This document shows, piece by piece, positions 53,344 through 61,685 of a stretch of DNA of 64,000 nt. The notes beneath the pieces are model-generated. The model made no database searches and was not told the origin of the DNA. It worked only from the letters and a program-made list of their open reading frames with translations. This DNA is from Pseudodesulfovibrio sp. (GTDB lineage Bacteria; Desulfobacterota; Desulfovibrionia; Desulfovibrionales; Desulfovibrionaceae): the NCBI GenBank assembly GCA_016744135.1, contig JADGEX010000001.1, positions 1,747,029-1,811,028 of the forward strand, in the 5' to 3' direction. The position numbers and the translations under genes are program-made. The stretch's first letter is position 1. Each line of letters starts with the position of its first letter.

Positions 53344-54168
53344 TTATTCAGCGACTTTTTTTGCCCGGAAGCGAATGTAGGCATCGCGGACCGCCGCGTA
53401 CTTGTCCACGGCACCTTCGGTCAGGACTTCGTATTCATTGCCTTTCAACTCAAGGGACAAAGTATTCAGGTTGTTGTAAACCCGAATCGCTGCGAACTCG
53501 ATGAAGGTGAACCGACCATAAGTCAGGGGATCACAGTATGCGTCTGCCACCCAACCCACGGACTCACGGATAGAACTGGGACCAATAAACGGCCAAACCA
53601 GATAAACACCATGACCGATACCGGCCTTGCCAAGCGTCTGACCAAATCCGTCTGCTGTGGGACGTTCTGGCTCCCAATTGCGAGGTGTGCCACTGGTCAC
53701 ATCGCCCAGACCAAGGAGACCAAACGAAGTGTTGGCAATAAATTTGGACGTTTCCATATAGGCGGCGTCAAATTTACCCGTCAAAATATTGTTGAGAAAA
53801 CGAACCGGAAACAGCAGGTTGGTGAAAAAGTTATTCACCCAGCTACGAGGTTTGGCAGGGACCAGCCATGCGTATCCTTTTGCCGTAGGACGGAAAAAGC
53901 CGTGATACAGTGCGTCATTAATCTCGAACCAGACTCTATTCCAATAGTAAAGGGGGTCTGCCACGAGTTTATGTTCAGCATAATCGCCGTCAATATCATC
54001 AAAATCATCCTCATCACTGATATCACCAGCGGAGAACTGAGCAAGTTGCACCTGATCGTCAAGGGCGTTGGCATCAGCCGCAAAAGAAGCCCCCGCAAAC
54101 CCCAAAAGTAGAGCTACGACGACCAAAAGAGTCAGCAGATTTCGATGTATTTCAGGCCCTGTTTTCAC
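53344..54168 (-). CDS. mlaA: MlaA family outer-membrane phospholipid protein
   Basis: 274 residues. GTG 54168 overlaps the mlaC stop (GTGA). The family core is visible: DPLYYWNRVWFEINDALYHGFFRPTAKGY, NNFFTNLLFPVRFLNNILTGKF and SFGLLGLGDV. The signal peptide ends ASFAADA, a type-I site; I see no lipobox Cys, although Enterobacterial MlaA is a lipoprotein. It extracts phospholipids from the outer leaflet and hands them to MlaC. Confidence 0.9.
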   Translation of the reverse strand: MKTGPEIHRNLLTLLVVVALLLGFAGASFAADANALDDQVQLAQFSAGDISDEDDFDDIDGDYAEHKLVADPLYYWNRVWFEINDALYHGFFRPTAKGYAWLVPAKPRSWVNNFFTNLLFPVRFLNNILTGKFDAAYMETSKFIANTSFGLLGLGDVTSGTPRNWEPERPTADGFGQTLGKAGIGHGVYLVWPFIGPSSIRESVGWVADAYCDPLTYGRFTFIEFAAIRVYNNLNTLSLELKGNEYEVLTEGAVDKYAAVRDAYIRFRAKKVAE

Positions 54169-54812
54169 GATGCAGGTTCTTCCTTATCATTATCGTCAGG
54201 ATCATTTCTATCGAGTTTTTCAACCCGCTCATTAATCAATTTCAACAAATCCTCTGGCTTTCCTTCTTTGAGTACCGAAGAAAATTGACTCCGATAATTC
54301 ATCACAAGGCTCACACCTTCGGCGACAACATCGTAAATCATCCACTCTCCATGAACGATTTTCAAACGAAATTCAACTACAATCTTTTTGTCTTTGTCAA
54401 TGATTTCCGTAAAGACTTTCGCCTTATTGCCGGAAACCAGCTCTTTCTTGTAGTTGACTTTCTCACCATTGTAGGCCGGAATGCGCTGAAGATAGGACCG
54501 CTCCAAAAGACGAACAAAGGCTTCTGTCAGATCGACACGCATCTCTGGTGTCATTTTGAGCCAAGGTTTGCCTATCGAGTATTTGGTCACCAAGCCAAAA
54601 TCGATATATTTTTCCGACGCCTTGCGCAGACGCGTAATGGCGGCATCATGCTTGTCAGGGTCCACCATATCCGGATCGGACAGCATAGTTATTAACTTGT
54701 CTGTCCCTTCCTTGACTCGATCCATCGGAGTCTGGTCAGCCGAGGCAACGGAACCGCTCCCGATAACCAAACAAACCAAAAACAACGATAAAAGTATCTT
54801 TTTCAACAGCAT
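54165..54812 (-). CDS. mlaC: MlaC-type periplasmic lipid shuttle (Ttg2D)
   Basis: 215 residues from ATG 54812 (AAGGAC upstream); the ORF start at 54830 is less likely. Signal peptide to about SVASADQ, then the MlaC/Ttg2D domain (FGLVTKYSIGKPWLKMTPEMRVDLTEAFVRLLERSYLQRI). The acidic C-terminal tail (DRNDPDDNDKEE) is unusual. It carries phospholipid between MlaA and MlaFED. Confidence 0.9.
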   Translation of the reverse strand: MLLKKILLSLFLVCLVIGSGSVASADQTPMDRVKEGTDKLITMLSDPDMVDPDKHDAAITRLRKASEKYIDFGLVTKYSIGKPWLKMTPEMRVDLTEAFVRLLERSYLQRIPAYNGEKVNYKKELVSGNKAKVFTEIIDKDKKIVVEFRLKIVHGEWMIYDVVAEGVSLVMNYRSQFSSVLKEGKPEDLLKLINERVEKLDRNDPDDNDKEEPAS

Positions 54813-54835
54813 GCAGGTCCTTTCACACAAGATAT

Positions 54836-55282
54836 TTATACTTTGCCAAAGGCAAACTTACTGATCAAATCCTCAAGATCTATAGCCGACTGAGTGTCAA
54901 ACAAGGTGTCCCCGGGATTAACAGGATCACCAAGTCCGCCAGGCACTATCTTCACAAACTTGTCTCCGATAAGGCCGCTGGTCTTAATGGCAGCAATGGC
55001 GTCATCAGTCAACTTTACCTTCTTGTCGAGCATCATGGTAATGGCCGCCACGCCTTTTTCCTGGTCCAAACCTATCTCGCTCACAAATCCGATTTCCACG
55101 CCAAACATCTGGATGGGGGCGTTCACTTTGAGCCCGGAAATATCCGTAAAGTTGGCTTTCACCACATAATATTTATCCGTGAACAACTGCACGTTGCCCA
55201 GCTTGACGCTCATGTAGACCACGGCGAGCAAACCCATGACTACGAAAATTCCTACAGCAGTTTCTTTCTTCATTTTCAACAT
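54836..55282 (-). CDS. mlaD: MlaD-type MCE-domain protein
   Basis: 148 residues: one N-terminal membrane helix (TAVGIFVVMGLLAVVYMSVKLG) and one MCE domain (YYVVKANFTDISGLKVNAPIQMFGVEIGFV...TSGLIGDKFVKIVPG), ending IDLEDLISKFAFGKV. It forms the periplasmic hexameric ring of the Mla transporter. ATG 55282 has AGGGTG upstream and overlaps the mlaF stop by 7 bases. Confidence 0.94.
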   Translation of the reverse strand: MLKMKKETAVGIFVVMGLLAVVYMSVKLGNVQLFTDKYYVVKANFTDISGLKVNAPIQMFGVEIGFVSEIGLDQEKGVAAITMMLDKKVKLTDDAIAAIKTSGLIGDKFVKIVPGGLGDPVNPGDTLFDTQSAIDLEDLISKFAFGKV

Positions 55283-56130
55283 CGGTCACCCTTTCGGATC
55301 GTTGTTTTTTCGCCAAGTATCTTATTGCAATTGAGCTTCATCATGGACGGGTCCAATGGCGGCATTGTCAACCGAGGAGCCGACCGCTCCTGAGTGGTCC
55401 GATCCAGAAAATGTCTCAAATATGGGTCTTCAGTTTTTTCAAGATCCTCAATGGTCCCCTGATACAAGCACTTGTGCTCTCCGAGAATCACCACGAAGTC
55501 GGCCAATGCACGCATACTCGACAGATCATGAGTGACTACGACCATGGTCATGTCAAAATGACACATCATTTCAAGCAAAAGCAAATCCAACTCTGCGGAC
55601 AGGATTGGATCCAAGCCGGACGTCGGTTCATCGCAAAATAAAACCTGCGGGTCCATGACCAAAGCACGGGCCAACCCAGCCCGTTTTCGCATGCCGCCGG
55701 ACAGTTCATTGGGGTACAGCTCCAACGCATGTCCAAGACCGACCATTTCCAATCGATCCTGCACAATACGCATTATCTGCGCTTCACCAAGTTTTGTGTG
55801 CTCACGGAGCGGCAAAGCCACGTTGTCCTTGAGCCGCAAAGACCCGAGCATCGCACCATCCTGAAAAAGGACGCCGGTCCGCTGTCTAAGGCAATGCTGC
55901 TCCTTTGCCGATATGGCACTGACATCATGTCCGCCCATAAAAATTTTCCCACTGATGGGGGCCTGAAGCTGCAAAATATGTCTGATAAGCGTAGATTTGC
56001 CGCAGCCCGAACCGCCAACAACCATAGAAAGCTTCCCGCCAGGGAACTCTATATTCAAGTCACTGACCACCGGCCTGCCACCGTATCCAACGGCCAAGTC
56101 TTCAAGTCGTATGTTTGGTGCGTTACTCAC
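55276..56130 (-). CDS. mlaF: MlaF-type ABC transporter ATPase
   Basis: About 284 residues from GTG 56130 (GGGG upstream; GTG 56145 is possible). Walker A VGGSGCGKSTLIRHIL, ABC signature ELSGGMRKRAGLARAL, Walker B VLFCDEPTSGLDP and the H-loop VVTHDLSS are intact. The C-terminus is about 40 residues longer than usual (TMPPLDPSMMKLN...). It powers lipid transport with MlaE. Overlaps mlaE. Confidence 0.94.
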   Translation of the reverse strand: MSNAPNIRLEDLAVGYGGRPVVSDLNIEFPGGKLSMVVGGSGCGKSTLIRHILQLQAPISGKIFMGGHDVSAISAKEQHCLRQRTGVLFQDGAMLGSLRLKDNVALPLREHTKLGEAQIMRIVQDRLEMVGLGHALELYPNELSGGMRKRAGLARALVMDPQVLFCDEPTSGLDPILSAELDLLLLEMMCHFDMTMVVVTHDLSSMRALADFVVILGEHKCLYQGTIEDLEKTEDPYLRHFLDRTTQERSAPRLTMPPLDPSMMKLNCNKILGEKTTIRKGDRC

Positions 56131-56138
56131 AGTCACCC

Positions 56139-56945
56139 CTACCACAACAGCGACGTCAAAACATAGTCCGCCGCCAAGGTTACCACACAGGACTTGACCA
56201 CGGCATTGGTTGTGGACTGACTCACTCCTTCCGGCCCTGCGTGCCCGGATCGGATATGGGTATAATACCCTTCAAAACAGCACACGGTGCAGACAAGCAA
56301 ACCAAAGACGATGGACTTGACAAATCCGCCTTCGATGTCCTCCCAGCCCAAAGCTCCATTGACACGAGACCAATAGACACCGCCATTGGCACCCAACAAC
56401 TTAACGCCAGTTAACCATCCGCCCCACAGGGCTATCAAATTGAAAAATGCAGTCAAAAGAGGGAAACTGATCAAACAGGCAGCCATTTTAGGAGCCACCA
56501 GATAGCGCATGGGATTGATATCCATGATGGTCAGGGCATCAATCTGTTCGGAAATACGCATGACGCCGATTTCAGCAGTCATGGCGGAACCGGCCCGGCC
56601 TGTCAGCATGATCGCGGTAAGAACTGGGGCCAACTCGCGGACCATGGACAAGGCGACGCCTGTACCAAGGAATCCGTCAGCACCAAACACGGAAAGAGCA
56701 TAATAGAGCTGCATGCCCATGACCATGCCGGTGAATAGACCGATCAAAGCGATAACGCTCACGGACTGAACACCTATAAAATATATCTGACGGACTATCT
56801 TGGAGAACTGCCCCCGACCGGCAAAGATCAGACGCAACGAATCAAGGAGGAAAAGAAACATCCCCCCGATTTCATCAACAATTTCCCGACACAGTGTACA
56901 GGGAAACAAGATAGGTATAGAAAACTCCCGCGTCTTATCAGCCAT
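56139..56945 (-). CDS. mlaE: MlaE-type lipid transporter permease
   Basis: 268 residues with five or six hydrophobic helices. Conserved blocks: YFIGVQSVSVIALIGLFTGMVMGMQ, VSMVRELAPVLTAIMLTGRAGSAMTAEIG and EGYYTHIRSGHAGPEGVSQSTTNAVVKS at the end. It is the inner-membrane subunit of the Mla phospholipid transporter. Here mlaE is the first gene, giving the order E-F-D-C-A. A palindrome overlaps its ribosome-binding region. Confidence 0.94.
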   Translation of the reverse strand: MADKTREFSIPILFPCTLCREIVDEIGGMFLFLLDSLRLIFAGRGQFSKIVRQIYFIGVQSVSVIALIGLFTGMVMGMQLYYALSVFGADGFLGTGVALSMVRELAPVLTAIMLTGRAGSAMTAEIGVMRISEQIDALTIMDINPMRYLVAPKMAACLISFPLLTAFFNLIALWGGWLTGVKLLGANGGVYWSRVNGALGWEDIEGGFVKSIVFGLLVCTVCCFEGYYTHIRSGHAGPEGVSQSTTNAVVKSCVVTLAADYVLTSLLW

Positions 56946-56953
56946 AATCTACT

Positions 56954-56971
56954 CACATCATTTATGATGTG
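56954..56971 (-). promoter_or_regulatory. Palindrome at the mlaE ribosome-binding region
   Basis: CACATCAT-TT-ATGATGTG: 8-bp perfect arms, 9 bases before the mlaE start codon. Its right arm on the minus strand (GATGTGAG) overlaps the only Shine-Dalgarno-like sequence, so it could be an operator or a masking hairpin. Confidence 0.4.
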
Positions 56972-57127
56972 TCGGAAAAAAAACGTTCATAAGGCAAACA
57001 ACCCAAGTACTATAAAGAGCAAAGTATCAAGTACGACATGTACCTAAAATAATATTAAACAGCAAGACCGTGAGGGCGTTTTCCTTGCGATTCACGATAT
57101 TTTCCCGATTTTCCCTACCATTGGTCT

Positions 57128-57742
57128 CTACTTTTTCCCATCCTTGCCATTCTTACGGGTCCACCAGTCTGGGTCCGGTCCCAAAAACCACCAGTCCTTA
57201 TGGTCTGTTTTAGCGATAGTTTCGGCCAGCTCCTTTCCCCATTGAGTACGCACCCGCTGCAATGCAGATTCCAACCATTGACCTGCATATTTATTGCCGT
57301 GATCGAACTCTTCCTTGAGATTCATGATAAAATCCAACTGGTCGGCATCCTGCGCCAACTGGGCCTCAAGGGTTGCTGTTTCTTCCAGCTCTTCCCAATA
57401 GCCGAGCATTGCGTCTTCCAGCCCGGTACCGCCGCAGGCGTGCTTCAAAGCCTCGACTCGGTCCGAGCTGTTATAAATCCGGTTCACGTAGTTGAAATCC
57501 CCGGTACGCGCCTCGTGCAGGTCATGAAACAGGCACATATATGTCGTGCGAGCCACATCCGCATCAGCCATTAGCGCAAGCACATGCCCGATGACTGCTG
57601 TCCGAAAAGAATGTTCAGCCACGTTCTCGGAGCCTGAACCCAAAAACTGATAGCCGGTTCTTGGCGTCTTGCGCAACATGCCGCATTCATTCAAAAAATC
57701 AACTATTCGGGTCAATTTGTCCCGACCTGTCATATCAACCAT
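57128..57742 (-). CDS. HD-domain hydrolase (YfbR/HDDC2-like 5'-nucleotidase)
   Basis: 204 residues from ATG 57742, chosen because GGAGGT is 6 bases upstream; the longer ORF to 57820 only reads through a repeat. HD metal residues: ENVAEHSFRTAVIGH, CLFHDLHEARTGDF and DADQLDFIM. This is the HD_3 group including YfbR 5'-deoxynucleotidases. The C-terminus ends in Trp-rich WWFLGPDPDWWTRKNGKDGKK. Its start region is made of a recurring G-rich repeat. Confidence 0.87.
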   Translation of the reverse strand: MVDMTGRDKLTRIVDFLNECGMLRKTPRTGYQFLGSGSENVAEHSFRTAVIGHVLALMADADVARTTYMCLFHDLHEARTGDFNYVNRIYNSSDRVEALKHACGGTGLEDAMLGYWEELEETATLEAQLAQDADQLDFIMNLKEEFDHGNKYAGQWLESALQRVRTQWGKELAETIAKTDHKDWWFLGPDPDWWTRKNGKDGKK

Positions 57743-57850
57743 GAGGATACCTCCGGCGGCTGGGGGAAAAGAAAGGATCTCCCTCTCTCTTCCCCCAGCC
57801 CCCCATCCCATCCCTTTCAAAGCGCTTTATTGCTGCTTCGTAGGGATAAA
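57743..57850 (-). repeat. G-rich intergenic repeat copy B2
   Basis: On the minus strand: AATAAAGCGCTTTGAAAGGG, then GGGATGG and GGGGGCTGGGGGAAG, a purine run, then CCGCCGGAGGTATCCTC and the start codon. It matches copy B1 before cobA-hemD in word order. The final GCCGCCGGAGG equals the end of repeat family A and serves as ribosome-binding site. Confidence 0.6.
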
Positions 57851-57880
57851 GATGGGAGCGTATTGCATTAATTATTCTAT

Positions 57881-58078
57881 TTATTTGTCAGGGAAACGTT
57901 CGGAGCAAAGTTCTCCGGCCGCCCCCCAGTTGTCTTTGGGAACTTCTTCGATAATGACCGTCACGGCTTCAATCCGACAACCGAGAATTTTAACAATCTC
58001 ACGGGTAAAAGTTTCCACGAGTTCGCGCTTCTTTTCCTTGGGCGTTCCAGCCCATGTCTGCAAAGTTAGTATCGGCAT
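57881..58078 (-). CDS. 4-oxalocrotonate tautomerase family protein
   Basis: 65 residues starting M-P-ILTLQTW; after Met removal the N-terminal Pro1 is the catalytic base of this family. The length and the block VEIVKILGCRIEAVTVIIEEVPKDNWG-like region (from about residue 27) fit the small homohexameric tautomerases. The substrate is unknown. It follows argJ after 9 bases on the same strand and is probably co-transcribed. Confidence 0.9.
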   Translation of the reverse strand: MPILTLQTWAGTPKEKKRELVETFTREIVKILGCRIEAVTVIIEEVPKDNWGAAGELCSERFPDK

Positions 58079-58087
58079 TGTCTTCTC

Positions 58088-59269
58088 CTACGAGCGGTAA
58101 TCCGCGTTGATACTCACGTATTCCTTCGTCAAATCCGAAGCGAGCAGCATGGAGCTGCCCGGGCCACCACCAATATCTATATGGATAACGATATCCCGCT
58201 CGCTCATGATGGGACCGAGCAAATCGTCCATATCACCGGGTTCAGGAGTTCCGTTATGAAACACAAGAATTCCACCAATTTTCAGCACGAGATTATTGGC
58301 CTTGAAATCCGCACCGGAATAACCGGCTGCACAAATAATACGGCCCCAATTAGGATCAGAACCAAACAACGCGGTTTTGACCAACGGGGAATTACCCACG
58401 GCTCGTGCCACCAGCTCAGCGTCCTCATCCGTCTTGGCGCCGGACACTTGAATAAAGGCAACCTTGGTACCACCTTCGGCATCCATGACTATTTTATAAG
58501 CCAAATCTTCCAGCACATTCAGCAGGTGCTTACGCAACAAAATATAATCTTCTTCGGACTCAATGGACACACCGGATGCGCCATTGGCAAGGGCCATAAC
58601 ACAATCATTGGTCGACATGTCGCCATCCACAGTCACTCGATTGATGGACAGATTCACGCAATCAACAAGCATGGCCTGCCACGCCTCGGCGGAAATATCT
58701 GCATCGCAAACGATGAATGAAAGCATGGTTGCCATGTTCGGGGAAATCATGCCTGCCCCCTTGCACATACCGAGCAGGCGAACTTCGCCGCCTTTGAGCT
58801 CAAAAGACGCATCGCACAACTTGTGTACGGTATCCGTCGTCATGATGGAATGGGCCGTATCTTCCGGCGTGGCAACACCAAGGTTCTCGCCAAACGCAGG
58901 CATGGCTTTTTCCCATTTAGCCATATCGAACTGTGCACCGATAACGCCGGTGGAAGCAGGAAGCAATTCATCAGCCGGAACATTCAGTGCTTTGGCTGCC
59001 AGATTCAGGGTTTCACGACAATTGGCGCGCCCTTCGTCACCGGTACAGGCGTTGGCTTGCCCGGAATTAATCAGGAACCCGGACATTTTTCGTCCGTCTG
59101 CCAGCATTTCCTGACACTGCAACACCGGTGCAGCCTTAAATTTATTCGTAGTAAACACGCCTGCGGCCACGGCCGGAGTGCTGCTGACAATAGCTCCAAG
59201 ATCGAGCTTGCCCGGTTTCTTGAACGACGCCGCAGTAGCAGCAAAAGTATATCCAACGGGTATATTCAT
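58088..59269 (-). CDS. argJ: Bifunctional ornithine acetyltransferase/N-acetylglutamate synthase
   Basis: 393 residues from ATG 59269 (GGAG 6 bases upstream); the ATG at 59281 is less likely. The self-cleavage site is intact in ISPNMATMLSFI, with Thr181 as nucleophile after Ala180. Other blocks: NSGQANACTG, STGVIG, GGTKVAFIQVSGA and GSDPNWGRI. The chain is cut into alpha and beta subunits, and acetyl is moved from acetylornithine to glutamate in arginine synthesis. Whether it is mono- or bifunctional is not clear from sequence. Confidence 0.95.
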   Translation of the reverse strand: MNIPVGYTFAATAASFKKPGKLDLGAIVSSTPAVAAGVFTTNKFKAAPVLQCQEMLADGRKMSGFLINSGQANACTGDEGRANCRETLNLAAKALNVPADELLPASTGVIGAQFDMAKWEKAMPAFGENLGVATPEDTAHSIMTTDTVHKLCDASFELKGGEVRLLGMCKGAGMISPNMATMLSFIVCDADISAEAWQAMLVDCVNLSINRVTVDGDMSTNDCVMALANGASGVSIESEEDYILLRKHLLNVLEDLAYKIVMDAEGGTKVAFIQVSGAKTDEDAELVARAVGNSPLVKTALFGSDPNWGRIICAAGYSGADFKANNLVLKIGGILVFHNGTPEPGDMDDLLGPIMSERDIVIHIDIGGGPGSSMLLASDLTKEYVSINADYRS

Positions 59270-59383
59270 TAGTTTCTCCATATCAGATTTCTCAGTCAGA
59301 TCTTTGCTTTACCTCAGAGTGCGCCGTGTGAAAAGGGGGAACATGTTGCAGGACTATGACAGAAGGCGTAACACGACGAGTTA

Positions 59384-60118
59384 ATGGAACCTCTCATAAT
59401 CGCACTCGTTCTCGCCACTTTCTTTTTCGCGGCCTTCATGAAAGGAACGGCAGGTCTCGGTTTCGCCACCACCTGTCTGGGGATCATGGCGAGTTATCTC
59501 GACTTACGACTGGCTATCCCACTGGTCATCATTCCGTCCCTACTCTCAAATACCATGGTCATGATAGACGCCGGAAACTTCTGGTCCATCTTTCGCCGCT
59601 TCTGGCCATTATATTTCTCTGCTCTGCCCGGCCTCTTTCTCGGATTATGGATACTCGGCAGCAATGAAACGGATCTGCCCCGCATGGTACTTGGTACAAC
59701 CATGGTTTTGTATGGTGCATGGGGATTGTGGCGTGGCCATCTTTCGCTGAAACAAACCAAACCGCTTGAGATGTGCGTTGGCCTCCTGACCGGCTTAATC
59801 AACGGACTGACCGGCTCCCAAATTATGCCCATCATGCCTTATCTCATGTCTCTGAACATCTCCAAAGATGAATTGGTGCAGGCCATCAACACTTCGTTCA
59901 CCATTGCCAGCCTCGTCATGCTCGCGGGATTGGGAAAACTGGGCCTGATCTCCATTGAGAACATGATTCTCTCAACGGTGGGAATCATTCCCGTGGGTTT
60001 GGGGATATGGCTTGGCGGCAAGGTACGCCGCAAATTACCGGAAACCGTATTCCGCAAAATAGTACTCGCTCTGATAGGGTTGCTCGGACTCGGACTTGTC
60101 ATACGCGGCATGCTCTAA
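59384..60118 (+). CDS. TauE/SafE (TSUP) family permease
   Basis: 244 residues with about eight hydrophobic helices and two similar halves, each beginning with a GxxxG/TGxxN pattern (MKGTAGLGFATTCLG near residue 20 and LTGLINGLTGSQIMP near residue 130). TSUP proteins export sulfite or small organosulfonates and sulfoacetate; the substrate here is unknown. It sits upstream of a DUF3124 gene in the same direction (65-base gap). Start ATG 59384 has a weak site. Confidence 0.86.
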   Translation: MEPLIIALVLATFFFAAFMKGTAGLGFATTCLGIMASYLDLRLAIPLVIIPSLLSNTMVMIDAGNFWSIFRRFWPLYFSALPGLFLGLWILGSNETDLPRMVLGTTMVLYGAWGLWRGHLSLKQTKPLEMCVGLLTGLINGLTGSQIMPIMPYLMSLNISKDELVQAINTSFTIASLVMLAGLGKLGLISIENMILSTVGIIPVGLGIWLGGKVRRKLPETVFRKIVLALIGLLGLGLVIRGML

Positions 60119-60183
60119 CCCTTGCAATCACCGACTTGACGGGGCATAGAATAAGCACGAACTAGCAACCTAAGGAGCCATAC

Positions 60184-60663
60184 ATGCGTATATCCATTTC
60201 CCGTCTGACTCTGACCGCACTGGCCGTCGTAATGTTCTCTCTGCCCGCACTGGCTGGCCGAGAAATTAATCTATCCAAAGGCCAAACCATCTATGTCCCG
60301 GTATATTCTCACATCTATCAGGGCATCAAAGGTAAACCTTACAATCTGTCCGCCCTGCTTTCCATCCGCAATGTGGATTACAACGATTTCATCACAGTCA
60401 CTGCGGTTCAATATTACGATGACAATGGCAAAATGCTGAAATCATACTTTGAAAAACCAATCACCATTCCGCCCATGGGAACAACTGAAGTCCATATACC
60501 TGAACGCGACACTTCAGGCGGTTCCGGGGCAAACTTCACGGTGGTATGGGAAAGTGCCAAGAAGGTTTCCACACCAATCATTCAGGCGGTCATGATCGGC
60601 ACGGCCTCAACACAAGGCATATCCTTTGTGTGTGACGGCGTAGCTATCGAAGAAAAGGAATAG
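60184..60663 (+). CDS. DUF3124 exported protein
   Basis: 159 residues. Signal peptide to about LPALAG. The mature part shows the DUF3124 (PF11322) pattern: TIYVPVYSHIYQG, LSALLSIRNVDYNDFITVTAVQYYDDNGK, and FTVVWESAKKV...QAVMIGTASTQGISFVCDG. Predicted to be a periplasmic immunoglobulin-like beta fold; function unknown. AAGGAG precedes ATG 60184. Confidence 0.87.
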   Translation: MRISISRLTLTALAVVMFSLPALAGREINLSKGQTIYVPVYSHIYQGIKGKPYNLSALLSIRNVDYNDFITVTAVQYYDDNGKMLKSYFEKPITIPPMGTTEVHIPERDTSGGSGANFTVVWESAKKVSTPIIQAVMIGTASTQGISFVCDGVAIEEKE

Positions 60664-60690
60664 TTCCACCCCGCCACATCCAAAAACAGA

Positions 60691-61176
60691 TTACTTCGTC
60701 ACGCCGAGCAATCCGTTGACCGCGGCCATAACAGCCTGTCCCTTGATGTCTTCACGGGAACCGGAAAAGTTATACAGACGTGCACGGGTACCGGACGGCC
60801 AGGCCCATGCCATCCAGACAGTTCCGACGGGTTTGTCAGGAGTTCCACCGCTCGGTCCGGCAATGCCTGAAATTGCCACGGAAACTTGCGCACCCACAGC
60901 CTTGAGCACTCCTTGCGCCATGGCCAAAACCACGGGTTCGGAAACCGCACCATGTTTTTCCAAAATTTCCGATGATACACCAAGCAAGTTGGTCTTGACC
61001 TCATTCGAGTAAGCGACCACCGACCCGGCAAACCACTCCGAACTGCCGGGCGTGTCGGTCAGGATGCTTGCCAACAGCCCCCCGGTACACGATTCGGCAG
61101 TGGCAAGGTAGTTATCTTCCACGCGCAGGCATTCGCCCAATTCAACAACAGCTCGAGAAATAAGATTCATATCCAT
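60691..61176 (-). CDS. pncC: CinA C-terminal domain, nicotinamide-nucleotide amidase
   Basis: 161 residues from ATG 61176 (GGAGGA upstream). CinA-C blocks: ATAESCTGGLLASILTDTPGSSEWF, VVAYSNEVKTNLLGV, ISGIAGPSGGTPDKPVGTVWMAW. It deamidates NMN to NaMN in NAD recycling. It stands alone without the N-terminal CinA domain, as in E. coli YgaD. Convergent with the DUF3124 gene. Confidence 0.92.
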   Translation of the reverse strand: MDMNLISRAVVELGECLRVEDNYLATAESCTGGLLASILTDTPGSSEWFAGSVVAYSNEVKTNLLGVSSEILEKHGAVSEPVVLAMAQGVLKAVGAQVSVAISGIAGPSGGTPDKPVGTVWMAWAWPSGTRARLYNFSGSREDIKGQAVMAAVNGLLGVTK

Positions 61177-61262
61177 TACGTCCTCCAAGTACGTGTTTAC
61201 AAAATCTCTGAATAGGTTGCAATCTCGACCTGTCCGTTTGTATTATCACCAAAGGAGGACCA

Positions 61263-61685
61263 ATGACCGTCACACCATCTGACTTGGCGAAACTGGCACT
61301 TGAACGCCACCGTCTCCCGTGGAACTGGAGTTTACAGTTCGCGGCACTGGTCCTTTTTTGCCTGATGCTTCTCTTTCACAGCCCGTTATTCCTAACTGCC
61401 ACGATTATTCTTTGCGCGACCGGATTTCTCCGTTTAAACATGGATGAACCACCGGACAACTTGTGGTTTCGATTTGTAAAGGCTGGCATCGAATGGGAAA
61501 AAGACTGGATCGCCGCCCCCTGGAACTGGGTCAAATGGACCAAGTTCATTTTCATATTCATCATCACTATCGTTTTCCTCTGGGCTCTCTGGGTCCGCGA
61601 GGCGGCAACCCTCGGATTGATTCTGGGTTTTGCTGTTCTGATCAGGGTTGTGATTGAGAATATTGATAATGGAATTGAGCCGTAA
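61263..61685 (+). CDS. Membrane protein of unknown function
   Basis: 140 residues with three or four predicted membrane helices (about residues 25-60 and 97-135) in two hairpins, separated by a polar stretch with Trp and acidic residues (WEKDWIAAPWNWVKW). No family was recognised. AAGGAGG precedes ATG 61263, a strong site. A gene-free structured region follows. Confidence 0.72.
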   Translation: MTVTPSDLAKLALERHRLPWNWSLQFAALVLFCLMLLFHSPLFLTATIILCATGFLRLNMDEPPDNLWFRFVKAGIEWEKDWIAAPWNWVKWTKFIFIFIITIVFLWALWVREAATLGLILGFAVLIRVVIENIDNGIEP

